A stretch of 43,778 bases of DNA from Bigelowiella natans CCMP2755 (Eukaryota; Cercozoa; Chlorarachniophyceae): NCBI GenBank assembly GCA_000320545.1, contig ADNK01001164.1:52501-96278 (forward strand). Direction: 5' to 3'. Below are positions 14,126-22,165 of this stretch, one piece after another. The translations under genes were made by a program, and so were the position numbers. Within the stretch, counting starts at the first letter, position 1. Every line of letters begins with the position of its first letter. Below the pieces are notes generated by a model, which searched no databases, was not told where the DNA came from, and saw only the letters and a list, made by a program, of their open reading frames with translations.

Positions 14126-14817
14126 TCTCTCTCTCTCCCCCCCCCCCCCCCCCACCCCCACCACACACACGCATACACATACATCTTTTAGCACTCTTCG
14201 ATCGGTACATAAGGCACTGTCCGCAAATATTCCTCAATATCGAGTATCTGTCAAGATAATAGCTATACGTTAAGGTGATTCGGCAAAGCATGCTTACTCG
14301 TAGTGGTGCATTTGGTGTGCGTGTGTGCATGTAAAAGAGCGGCTAGGTAAAGCTGAAAAGAAGGCATCAATTTTCAGCATGCATGGCCGACGAAAAATCA
14401 ATTTGTGAATCATGTTTTGGAATTTGACCGTTCACTTGCAAACTGTGCATGAAATTCAATCATCATCAGGTATTTGACCAAGCAAAAAGTCAAAAATGTT
14501 GGTAGTTCTGCTTCGAGGCTGTCATCCACAAAGGATGTAGACGACAAAGGTAGCCATCATGCCATCAGATCCCGCTGCATGCACCACCATTTCGTGCCAT
14601 TTCTCTTGGACCATTTCAAAACAGTTGGTGGATTGCCCCGTTTTGCTCCAATGTTGTGTCATTACGTTTTGAATTTGTGATTGACAAGTTACATGCATTG
14701 ACATTCTTTTTTGTTTCAGAGCCAAAAAGCTCGAAGGGCGGTCCAGTTGATGGGAAACGCTCGAAACAGTCCAGCACCAGCGTGGAGAACATCAAAAATC
14801 GGAAAAGAAAGTCATAG
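97..14817 (+). CDS. PWP2: PWP2/UTP1, WD40 protein of the UTPB subcomplex (5' partial)
   Basis: Joined exons give a near-complete Periodic tryptophan protein 2, the scaffold of the UTPB part of the small-subunit processome that binds U3 snoRNA-containing pre-ribosomes in the nucleolus. Diagnostic peptides in order: GTVYRQGNILFTPDGNSVL (97-175), KKHYFQQNHAKVVCAALHH (3951-4019), QLLVWEWQSE (5793-5826), KQQGHFF..NSIAYSPDGQL (5960-6039), TVRAFDLV then RYRNFRTFTSPEPTQFT (7242-7606), SSWDKTVRIWDV (8295-8362) and GRKDIMGGRRRDDARE (9135-9211). The C-terminal Utp12 domain follows: EVTPENAQILLEEKQYAKAL..ALRLNEQ (12538-12771), then SSPHLQFYLTWVQTILTIHGKSLE (13645-14064, in two exons). A Lys/Arg-rich tail ending KNRKRKS stops at 14815-14817. 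About 2.7 kb of coding sequence is accounted for, near the ~900 residues usual for the family. The short first exon (start codon) lies upstream of the window. The exon linking 14192-14250 to 14470 was not resolved. One exon carries two single-base insertions. Confidence 0.93.
203..300. repeat. (TAG)n microsatellite pair in PWP2 intron 1
   Basis: Two runs of about 35 bases of TAG units, separated by a short unique spacer, fill the middle of the first visible intron. Read on the other strand they give open poly-Tyr/poly-Thr frames with no other coding support. Confidence 0.9.
411..498. repeat. 44-bp tandem duplication upstream of a splice acceptor
   Basis: Bases 411-454 are repeated at 455-498 with a few substitutions (ATGATTGATGTATGTT starts both copies and GCAAAACA ends both). 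The second copy ends nine bases before the acceptor of the 508-610 PWP2 exon, so the duplication doubled the likely branch-point region. Confidence 0.85.
2262..2287. repeat. (AT)n microsatellite
   Basis: Uninterrupted AT dinucleotides in a PWP2 intron. Similar AT runs lie at about 3689-3714, 9727-9752, 18009-18045, 29100-29130, 29527-29553, 30092-30121, 35030-35061 and 35791-35822. Confidence 0.9.
3339..4243. repeat. (GA)n runs in PWP2 introns
   Basis: Two long GA tracts at 3339-3390 and 4167-4243 flank two short PWP2 exons (3608-3667 and 3951-4019). Purine-only on the coding strand, so the nascent intron RNA is GA-rich. Confidence 0.88.
5609..5667. repeat. (CT)n(GT)n compound microsatellite
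   Basis: About 34 bases of CT followed directly by GT units, upstream of the 34-nt exon 5793-5826 of PWP2. The same CT-to-GT compound form recurs at 27393-27460 and 34668-34721. Confidence 0.9.
7408..7496. repeat. 46-bp tandem duplication in a PWP2 intron
   Basis: Two almost identical 46-bp copies (starting at 7408 and 7454; each begins CTAATTATTCATGTCG) occupy the intron between the 26-nt exon 7242-7267 and exon 7528-7606. No simple-repeat core explains the unit. Confidence 0.9.
8243..8292. repeat. (ATC)n directly before a splice acceptor
   Basis: About 50 bases of ATC units run into the acceptor ...CATCACAG of the exon 8295-8362 coding SSWDKTVRIWDV, leaving almost no other sequence to serve as pyrimidine tract. 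Confidence 0.9.
8938..9010. repeat. (TAG)n followed by (GGA)n compound microsatellite
   Basis: TAG/TCG units give way to a 30-base GGA run inside the PWP2 intron 8867-9134. The G-rich run could form a quadruplex on the + strand; that is inference. Confidence 0.85.
9135..9211 (+). other. PWP2: PWP2 exon with two +1 frameshifts in homopolymers
   Basis: The exon should read DGTL-EGTIE-GRKDIMGGRRRDDARE. It starts in frame (GAT GGC ACG CTT), but one extra T in TTT at 9145-9147 shifts the frame for EGTIE. One extra A in AAA at 9161-9163 shifts it again for GRKDIMGG. With both surplus bases removed the exon is 75 nt, phase 0 at both ends, and joins 8866 and 9411 correctly. The peptide is otherwise intact, which favours sequencing or assembly error over gene decay. 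Confidence 0.85.
9629..9702. repeat. ~38-bp tandem duplication in a PWP2 intron
   Basis: Copies at about 9629-9664 and 9667-9702 share the start TTTATTCAATGTGACATGA and the end AAGTACATGAAGA, and differ by a few bases. Located between exons 9411-9484 and 9813-9890. Confidence 0.8.
11607..11930. repeat. (CA)n and (GT)n arrays around a 36-nt exon
   Basis: A CA run at 11607-11641 and a GT run at 11893-11930 flank the PWP2 exon 11857-11892. The GT run begins at the exon's own donor (AG|GTGTGC...), so the 5' splice site is embedded in a microsatellite. The two arrays are complementary and could pair in the pre-mRNA around the small exon. Confidence 0.85.
14091..14172. repeat. (CT)n / poly-C tract before the 14192 exon
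   Basis: An uninterrupted pyrimidine stretch of about 80 bases (CT units, then about 17 C, then CAC units) precedes the acceptor of PWP2 exon 14192, a giant natural polypyrimidine tract. Confidence 0.9.
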
Positions 14818-17644
14818 CAATGAATGACGCGTGTGTTCAAACCTGTTTGGAACGATATTGTGTCAATGATGACAGTGGCCCAATCAGCACTTGGAGCCCT
14901 GTGGGCTGCAATCGTGTGCACGTGTGAATCCATGTTGTTCGTGTACATCAAACAGGCACACCTGGACACTTGCACTTTTCGTGTAATTGTCCGCACGTGC
15001 ACCAAGATAAGCAAGTTCACAAATGTGTGTTTTAGCAAACGTCACGGGTTGCAACACATTTTTGCAGTGTGCACGCAATGGCACGCTAGCACGTGCTGCT
15101 AGCTATTCTAGTGCAGCACACATCACAGCAATGCACCAATGCCTTGAGGTCGTCACCTGCGCTATGGCCTGCAAATGAACAAACTTCCACCTGAACAATG
15201 TCGCATCAACCCCAAAAACCTGCCCACGCAACAACGTTGTTTTCAGTTGACGTTGCAGTTGACATGCAAACATACCTTTCTTTTTAGCTTTGTGGAAAGC
15301 CACCGTGCAGTACCTTCGATTTTGCACTCGATTTTTGAACTCAATTGGACCTCACTAGCTCAGGGCAGGGGGGATGATATCGCTAGATCGTTTTTCGATG
15401 TGCAGAGGTCACCTCAGCGGGATGGAGATGAGGACTCACGTGATTCAATGAACACGTGAGCGCAAACCATGATTGGTGCTTGCTGCAACGTTCTAGCGTT
15501 GCGTCGTGTGCACCTTCGCACATCACATCAAGAGAGAGAGCACCACGTGCAGTGCGTGCATAAAAGGCTGTTTCTCGTTGTGGCGCAAGGTCGCGCACTG
15601 GCGCAGAGCAAAGGTGCAAGGCTAAAGGAACGCACGATGAGCTAGCAAGCACGAGACCCTTCTAGCCTTGTTTGAAAAGCGTTGCTGCATCACGCACGAC
15701 ATCGACGTTCGCGTGTGGCAAGACGCTTGAGGAGCTTGGAACATCACAAGCACTTGCAATGTCCACATGCACGAATGTGCACGTTTGCACTGTGACAGCT
15801 AGACCGCTAGACAGCACGTGTGCTGTTCTGTACCACACTTGATCCTCAGTGCAGTGAAATGGTCATGAGTGCTCGCACACACTTGTTGCAAGCAATGACA
15901 CGCTAGCACGCGCTGCTCAGAGCTAGAGAGCCCTGCACGTGGGCTGTGAGAGCAACACTCCACTGGACTAGAGTGCGCCCAAAAAGCCCAGAGCTAGCTA
16001 GCTAGAAGACGTGTGTGCGTCAACCCGACACGTTCATGCGGTTCACGACTAGACGAGTGCTGAGCGTGCAGCAAGCACATCGAGCATCGATTGGCACGCT
16101 GTGCCGTGTCTGGAACGATGCCCAAGACTAGAAGACCGTGACCATCGTTGTCATTGCAACACGCGAAGACTTGTGCTTGCTGTGACTTGCTTTTCCCAGT
16201 TGCACGTGCACGTGCAGCGTGCGCATCACTTGCTTCCAACGCCAATGTAGCGCGTGTGCGTCGCTGCGTGAGCGCCATTGGCCTGTCCTGCCATTGCGAA
16301 CAAGAGCACTCTGCTGGCTCACCTCCAGCCTCGTCATTGCATCATCAGCAACCACTAGACCAAGCAAGAACTTTTGCAAAAGTCTGGAGACTCCATGGTG
16401 GACTGCACCGCCTGGACACGTGCTAGCATGGGTGAGGATTGCAGCTAGCTCCAGAGCTGGCCAAACGGGAACAGAGCAAGCGCGATGAAGTGACTGCGCA
16501 ACACAACTTGCTGAAGAGCATGTTCACAGCGACTCCACGTTTGTGCAAACTGGTGTTGAGCGCTTTTTTCCGCAGGCTGTTGCAACGCCGAAAAAATTTG
16601 CTTTGTGGAACCATTGCATTGGGCTTTGTCAAGTCCCGCGTGATGAGCAAAGAAAAGGTGTCATTGATGACCTTCATCAGCAGCTGGCTAGCTGGAACGG
16701 TCAAGACTTTCACTAGTTCACTGCCCCACTGCGCTAGTGCGGCGCACGTCGCACTTTCTTTTCTAGTTTCATTGGCAAGCGATCCTGTTTCGTTCGCTCC
16801 CAGTCTGTTTTCTTTTTCTGATCGACATCTGGCAAATTTGCGTGAGCTTTGTCCGCAAACGAGCGCTCAGCGCGTTGTGTGCGTTGGCTAGTCATGGAAT
16901 GCGCAGTCTAGCAGTGCTAGAGTGCGCTAGTGCGGTTCATGTCGCACAGCGTGCTAGTGTGGCTAATGACGTGCGAGTGCACGTCTCTTGCAAGTGTCTG
17001 GCTTTTTGGTTGGCCAAGCTAGCGAATCTAGCAATGATGATGATTGTGTTCGGGATCAACGCTGTGTGACGCGAGTGATCGAAGGTGCATTTGACTTGGT
17101 GAGCAATTCAAACATAAGCCACAACGCGCCTGTCAGAGTGGTGACGGGAGTGCGAGATTGAGCACTTGTTTGGAACAAACAGAGCAATGTTTTCGCTTGT
17201 CATTTGTGCACAGTGTGCCAAATGTCTGTCCACATCTAGACTTGCATCAACACAGCTACACGCAGACGCGGTCACAGCGATGTTCTCGCAAAGCACGGCA
17301 ACAAGCGGGCGGGTCAAAGCAAGATTAGAAGACGTTGCATTTGGCATGCAGATTTTGCATGAAGCAATGCTAGTCCTCAGGAAGGGGACCGTTTTCAAGT
17401 GAGTGTTGGAAAGCAGCTGCTTGTTGCGGCGACGACAAATTGTACCTAAACAATGGGTGTGGGCAAATAACTCAATCTCCAAAAAGTGCTATTCATCCAC
17501 AAATGATCATGAAATTCTTTCTCTAAGTGAGACATTTGTAGGAACCAGAATGAAAATGATGATTGCCATTTTTAGAAGCATCAAACTACATTTATGAGAT
17601 AAGTTCATTTGCTATTTCTTCACCAATTACACATAACAAATCTA
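14818..17644. other. Intergenic compositional island between converging genes
   Basis: This 2.8 kb stretch separates the 3' ends of PWP2 and the NudC-like gene. It has no microsatellite of note and is visibly richer in G+C than the flanking introns. It is crowded with short words such as GCTAGC, CACGTG, GTGCAC and CTAGTGC. Short frames (60-150 codons) are open on both strands, but none shows a recognisable domain or splicing to a neighbour. Imperfect internal repeats are visible: GCAATG.CACGCTAGCACG at about 15076 and 15893, and GCGCTAGTGCGG at about 16733 and 16926. I see no terminal inverted repeats, transposase or reverse transcriptase motif. Candidate readings are a non-coding transcript, an eroded mobile element or simply unique spacer. 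Confidence 0.6.
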
Positions 17645-18003
17645 CTATGCTGCTGAATTGATTGTATGAAAGGACATAGAGGACTGTTCTGACTTTGAGT
17701 GTATTTCACGCTGCAATTCCATTGCATCTGAAGCACCGTGTATCTTGCTGATGTCTATACCTGCGTGGCCTTTAAGGAACTTTAACCATAGCAAAGCAAT
17801 CAAACTATAATCATTCATCTCAAACTTGCAGCAAACATATTTAACACTCAAAAAGACTCATATGTATGCGTTTTCTAAACCTGCGGCCATAATCCATCTT
17901 GAAGTTTTTTAATGTACAAATTGAGGGTACATTCAGGGGCAGTCTCCAAGGTCCAATGGGAATCCTCGCAAACTATATCTTGGGGAAATCTTCCACTTTG
18001 CAC

Positions 18004-18048
<45 letters not shown>

Positions 18049-20744
18049 TTGTTAATTTTGTTATAACCGATATAGGAAATTGAAAATGAAGAAATTCTCA
18101 TCATTTTTGCACGCTTCAAGATACCAGGTACAAGTATCTTATTCCCTTAGACAAAACCGTTTCAATACTACCACTTTTCCCAAAAATGATGATATATTAC
18201 TACTCAGATGTTTCATAGCAGCAAGTACACTTGGCTGCACCATTATCAGACACTTCTTAGCACTTAATACATCGCTATTTTTTGACAACCTGATGACGTT
18301 GTACGTTGACCTCATTCCATCAGGCTGGTAAGATATATCAATTCCGTTTGGGCGCCATTTCACATCAAACTGAGCCACCGATCGAACGGGTGTATCAATG
18401 TTAAATGATGGTAATAAGAGGAATAACAAAATTCAAAATAAAACTACAGTTTTACGAATGACTGAAGAATTTAAATAAAATTAAATGAGTACGATGAAAC
18501 TATTAATTACTTATTCTGTCATCACGTCTATAGAATCATATTATAAACTTGCTGCTGCATTATTATTAGCCTCACGTTCTTTCCCCTGTAAGGACCGGGA
18601 ATTGCTGTGGCAGACATGTTGATGTACACCTAATGATAATGATAATAATGATGATGATGATGGTGATGACTTATTGGTACCTGTGCCATCCATCATGATG
18701 CACAAAATAATGATGCCACTTGCCTTCTCTTCTAATCAGGATCACGGATTGTCATCTACAACTACTACTACCTCAATATTTTTAATGTGCTGCCGGAAGG
18801 AGTAGAGGTTCGTTTTGCCACCATTCCATTTATTCGGAGTCTGCAACCAGTAAAATAACAAAATTTCACAGTTGTGGTATCATATATGTTGTGTGTGTGT
18901 GTGTGTGTGTATTTCCGTGTCTCAGAGAGAGTTCAAGCGCAAATTTGTTTTCCTTAACTTGAACACATAGACGTTTGTTCTCTTCTTCCTCCAACCGTGC
19001 TACTTTTCGCTCTTTCTCTCTACAGGTATGTATGTAGATCATCACCATCATCATCTTCATTATCTTCATCGTCACCATGTTTCCGGTGATGATATTGAGG
19101 ATGATGTTTAGAGGGAAATAGTAAAGACGATTGTATTACAACATGTGTTGTCCAGGTGTCATGAACACGAGTATTTGTGTTTGGAAGATGATAATGCAGG
19201 AAGGGGAAGAGAGGATGGTGGAACATTCTGTTGAAATAAGAGGTGATGGAATGACTATATCGTTCTCATTATCACATATCGTTGTTGTCATCATCATGAT
19301 CATCATCATCGTCATCAATCTGATCAGCCCAAGATCATGGTCACGATCGTATTCGTCGTCATTGTTATCGTTACTCTTATTTTGTTTATTGTGCAACGAA
19401 TGTTGATGCTGCCAAGCACCTTTTGAGTCGTAACATGTTCATCATGTAAGTCTCGGTGTCGTTGCCCCCATTAGCAGCAGCGTCCTTTTCGACCTCTTCT
19501 AACTCTTTCTTTGCAGCTTGAATTCTCTCCTCGGATATGTCATCCATAGCTTCATCATCGCTGCTGTCTATAATTTTCTATGAGATGGGAACAACGAGAA
19601 GGAGGGGTCCCCAAAAAGGTTGAAGAACGTCAAAATAGAATGATGCTTATGATTCATAAAATTAATTTGAACTGAAAGTTACGATAAGAAGAGCTGCTCA
19701 ATAGATACAAACAACAGAGAAGGAAGCAAAAAACTAGCACAATCAAACGCACGTGTGCCGTATTGAAATACTACATTTGTTATAACACACACATTTACTA
19801 ATGTATAATCTACATCGAATTTTGAGTAATCCAAAGTGCCCTCCTTTGAGTAGTCAACCAGATCGGGTAGTAGTAGTGGTGCTGTGGCTTTATTATCCTC
19901 ACCACCAGCCTTTTCCTTATAGTCTTTCTCTTCATCATCCTCTTCCTTTTCTTTATCGTTTTGTTTTTCGCTTTCCTCCCCTCCATTGCCGCTGCCGTTT
20001 TCTCGCCCCCCTGCCCTTAGCCTTCTAACGTAACTAGATAGTAGCTTCCTTCTTATCGTTTCTATGAAATGATCATATGCATTCAGAAAGAGAAGGTGGG
20101 AGAGGAGAAGGAAGAGGAAGAGTAGTTTCTTCATGAGCACAGGTAGAGAGAGGTTGAGCTAGTAGTAGCACTCAATATTTTCATAGGATAGTAATACCTG
20201 CTTCTGATTCTGTTGCTTTAGACGGCATCACACCTGCGCAATTACCACTACCACCACCACCACTACTACTACTACTACTGCTGCTGCTGCGACTGCTACT
20301 ACTAGTAATATTCCATTGTCGTTCTAGTTGTCCCTTTTCTAAAGATATCATTCGACTGCAGCCTCTTTGTTCTCTGTCTAGGGCGCAACAGCTGCTACCA
20401 CAACTACTTCCTAAGACTGCAAGGATTTGGGGGGGGGGGGGGGAGGAGCAGAGGGGAGAGAGAGACCGGGAAAAGAATAGCAACATACTAAGAATATCAT
20501 TGTTTTCTGTAAGGTTCTTGAATTTCCGGTTATTTGCCTATTATTCGCTTACATACTCACTCACTCACTCACCACTTTTTATTGTGCTCAAAGAAGCCAT
20601 ACGTCCATCCCGTCCCTCAGCAATTATCACAGTAGTTGCACAGGCAACACAAATAACAATGGTGATAATAACACTATAAAACACCTCGAGGGGTCCAAAA
20701 CCTGTCGTAGCAGCATTAGTGAGCAGATACAGCAACACCACCAT
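17645..20744 (-). CDS. NUDCD3-like CS (NudC) domain protein with N-terminal membrane anchor
   Basis: Ten exons join in phase to a 443-residue protein: 20744-20573, 20416-20198, 20061-19799, 19577-19420, 19019-18959, 18840-18772, 18629-18549, 18369-18311, 17995-17881, 17779-17645 (exon lengths sum to 1332 nt). The start ATG has an in-frame stop immediately upstream. Residues ~18-45 form a hydrophobic segment (EVFYSVIITIVICVACATTV). A Cys-containing region, a Ser/Gly run and a highly acidic Lys/Glu linker follow, then a charged helix (EKERKVARLEEEENKRL, ~272-288). The CS domain spans ~292-399: NKWNGGKTNLYSFRQ, VYINMSATAIPGPYRGKNV, VKWRPNGIDISY, DIVCEDSHWTLE and LNLYIKKLQDGLWPQ. The tail GIDISKI matches the IDI-KI motif that follows the CS domain in NUDCD3. 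NudC proteins act as HSP90-linked co-chaperones, NUDCD3 with dynein intermediate chains. A membrane anchor is not usual for the family. Diverges from XPF. Confidence 0.82.
18009..18045. repeat. (TA)n in an intron of the NudC-like gene
   Basis: AT-only run in the intron between exons 18369-18311 and 17995-17881. On the gene's strand it ends a few bases before the acceptor GCAAAG. Confidence 0.85.
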
Positions 20745-20836
20745 TCAATATGATGAAACCCTTAAAAGGGAGTAGTGCGCCCATAATCGAGGAGAACAGC
20801 AATTCTTATCAAGTAAACTTCGCAATGTGCCCACAG

Positions 20837-20879
20837 CACACACACACACACACACACAAACATGTATATATGTATTTAT

Positions 20880-20959
<80 letters not shown>

Positions 20960-20960
20960 A
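20837..20960. repeat. (CA)n-(TA)n-(TG)n palindromic array
   Basis: A CA run (20837-20859), then CA (20881-20894), TA (20894-20940) and TG (20941-20959). The order CA-TA-TG is self-complementary, so the block is one inverted repeat able to fold as a hairpin or cruciform. It is also alternating pyrimidine/purine throughout. Confidence 0.88.
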
Positions 20961-21106
20961 ATGTTACGATTTCCATTGCCAAAGTGAAATGTCGCCGGAT
21001 ATCGGTGCATTTGAGAAACTCAAGGTTTTCCCTCAGTTATACACGTAATATGAGCAGTCTGATGTTGATGCGAAGTGCTTTAATAGTTGAAAAAGTAAAA
21101 CATATA

Positions 21107-21193
21107 ATCCTCGACAATGATTCAGGTAAATACATGATGACAGGAGTTAACATATCCTCGACAATGATTCAGGTAAATACATGATGACAGGAG
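21107..21193. repeat. 47-bp-period tandem duplication in the divergent spacer
   Basis: A ~40-bp unit beginning ATCCTCGACAATGATTCAGG occurs at 21107-21146 and again at 21154-21193 with no visible mismatch, separated by 7 bases. Confidence 0.9.
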
Positions 21194-21261
21194 GAGGTTT
21201 CAATTGCACCAAGACACATACACATGCACACATGTGATACTTCATGAGTATTTCTATGTAT

Positions 21262-21263
<2 letters not shown>

Positions 21264-21300
<37 letters not shown>

Positions 21301-21309
21301 GATGCATGC

Positions 21310-21345
<36 letters not shown>

Positions 21346-21388
21346 ATATATGTATATGTATAAATGCACATATGTAAAAATGCATGTG

Positions 21389-21443
<55 letters not shown>
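21264..21443. repeat. (CA)n, (TG)n and (TA)n arrays
   Basis: CA at 21264-21298 and TG at 21312-21342 form an inverted repeat around a 13-base core. A TA run covers 21391-21443. Short and imperfect spacers suggest repeated expansion of alternating purine-pyrimidine DNA. Confidence 0.88.
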
Positions 21444-21450
<7 letters not shown>

Positions 21451-21570
21451 CACATATGTGTGCACATTTGTAAATGAGTATGTGTGTCACACCTGGTTAT
21501 TTCCTCCATGCAACACCATTTGTCAACGTCAATTTAACTTTAATAGTGAGATCTGCCATTCTGGTGTTGC

Positions 21571-21572
21571 CG

Positions 21573-21666
<94 letters not shown>

Positions 21667-21700
21667 CGTTGTTGTTGTCGTTGTTGTTGTCGTCGTCGTC
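21571..21700. repeat. (TTG)n array of about 130 bases
   Basis: The longest trinucleotide array in the window, with one TTT and several TCG interruptions near its right end. It opens poly-Val/poly-Leu frames one way and poly-Asn/poly-Thr frames the other, none with coding support. Confidence 0.92.
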
Positions 21701-22104
21701 ATGAAAATCAACAAAGGGGGATTCCATCTTCGGCTGACTAAATAGAAGAAGTTTTTCCAAAAACGCAAGCAATTTAATTGATGATAAATTGGCAAATTGA
21801 ATGATAGTGACACGAAGCGAGAGTACTTCGTCGTAATCCTACATCTAAGTGCCAGAAATGTAGTGCTTTTATTACGTCTCTTTTTGACATAAAAATGATT
21901 TAGAATATAGGAAGTTTTTCGCACATAATATTGACTGAATAGCAGAATACATCCAACAATAAAAGAATCTGCGACTTACAAGGTCGAACCTACTCGAAGA
22001 TGCAGAACGTTTGGGCCCACCCCCTTACGTGATCATTCGATCAGTTCGCGAATAAAAGCTAGCTCACTGACGAGTATACAGGAGAGAAGCGAGGGCGCGC
22101 ACAC

Positions 22105-22116
22105 ATGAAGGGGACC

Positions 22117-22165
<49 letters not shown>

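Larger units (their letters stand above)
97..14817 (+). other. PWP2: Exon map of PWP2
   Basis: Exons read by conserved peptide plus GT/AG and matching phase: 97-175, 508-610, 1005-1086, 1221-1283, 1520-1584, 1799-1849, 2095-2133, 2474-2537, 2836-2872, 3031-~3113, 3608-3667, 3951-4019, 4379-4414, 4963-5038, 5299-5349, 5793-5826, 5960-6039, 6282-6324, 6474-6510, 6751-6810, 7242-7267, 7528-7606, 7766-7824, 8144-8202, 8295-8362, 8605-8673, 8819-8866, 9135-9211, 9411-9484, 9813-9890, 10284-10332, 10539-10572, 10757-10804, 11047-11074, 11456-11515, 11857-11892, 12270-12306, 12538-12579, 12721-12771, 12927-12948, 13204-13267, 13645-13707, 14002-14064, 14192-~14250, 14470-14549, 14720-14817. Junction phases agree except at 3113/3608, where one base too many is present, and at the unresolved link after 14192. 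Everything between these exons is intron, mostly simple repeat. Confidence 0.85.
20745..22104. other. Divergent intergenic spacer between the NudC-like gene and XPF
   Basis: The two start codons face away from each other across 1.36 kb, so both promoters should lie here. The left part is dominated by CA/TA/TG arrays and the centre by a ~130-base TTG array. The rightmost ~400 bases (21700-22104) are non-repetitive and include AATAAAAG about 50 bases before the XPF ATG. No promoter motif is certain, and none of the short open frames looks coding. Confidence 0.6.

Noticed and set aside
14192-14273. PWP2 stop codon at 14271-14273
   Set aside because: The frame does end there, but two further phase-compatible exons (14470-14549, 14720-14817) encode a basic C-terminal tail typical of a nucleolar protein, so the gene probably continues by splicing before 14271.
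16439-16891. 150-codon frame in the island (and overlapping frames on the other strand) as a gene
   Set aside because: Open frames of similar size occur on both strands across the island, with no recognisable domain or splice continuation, as expected for GC-richer non-coding DNA.
14818-17644. Island as an inserted transposable element
   Set aside because: No terminal repeats, target-site duplication, transposase, integrase or reverse transcriptase motif was visible, and similar texture occurs in other spacers; kept as unexplained.
18139-18429. 96-codon - strand frame as a separate protein
   Set aside because: Only 18369-18311 is coding, as one exon of the NudC-like gene; the rest is intron.
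21497-21924. Long poly-Asn and poly-Thr open frames opposite the TTG array
   Set aside because: They exist only because a trinucleotide repeat is open in every frame; no flanking homology or splice context.
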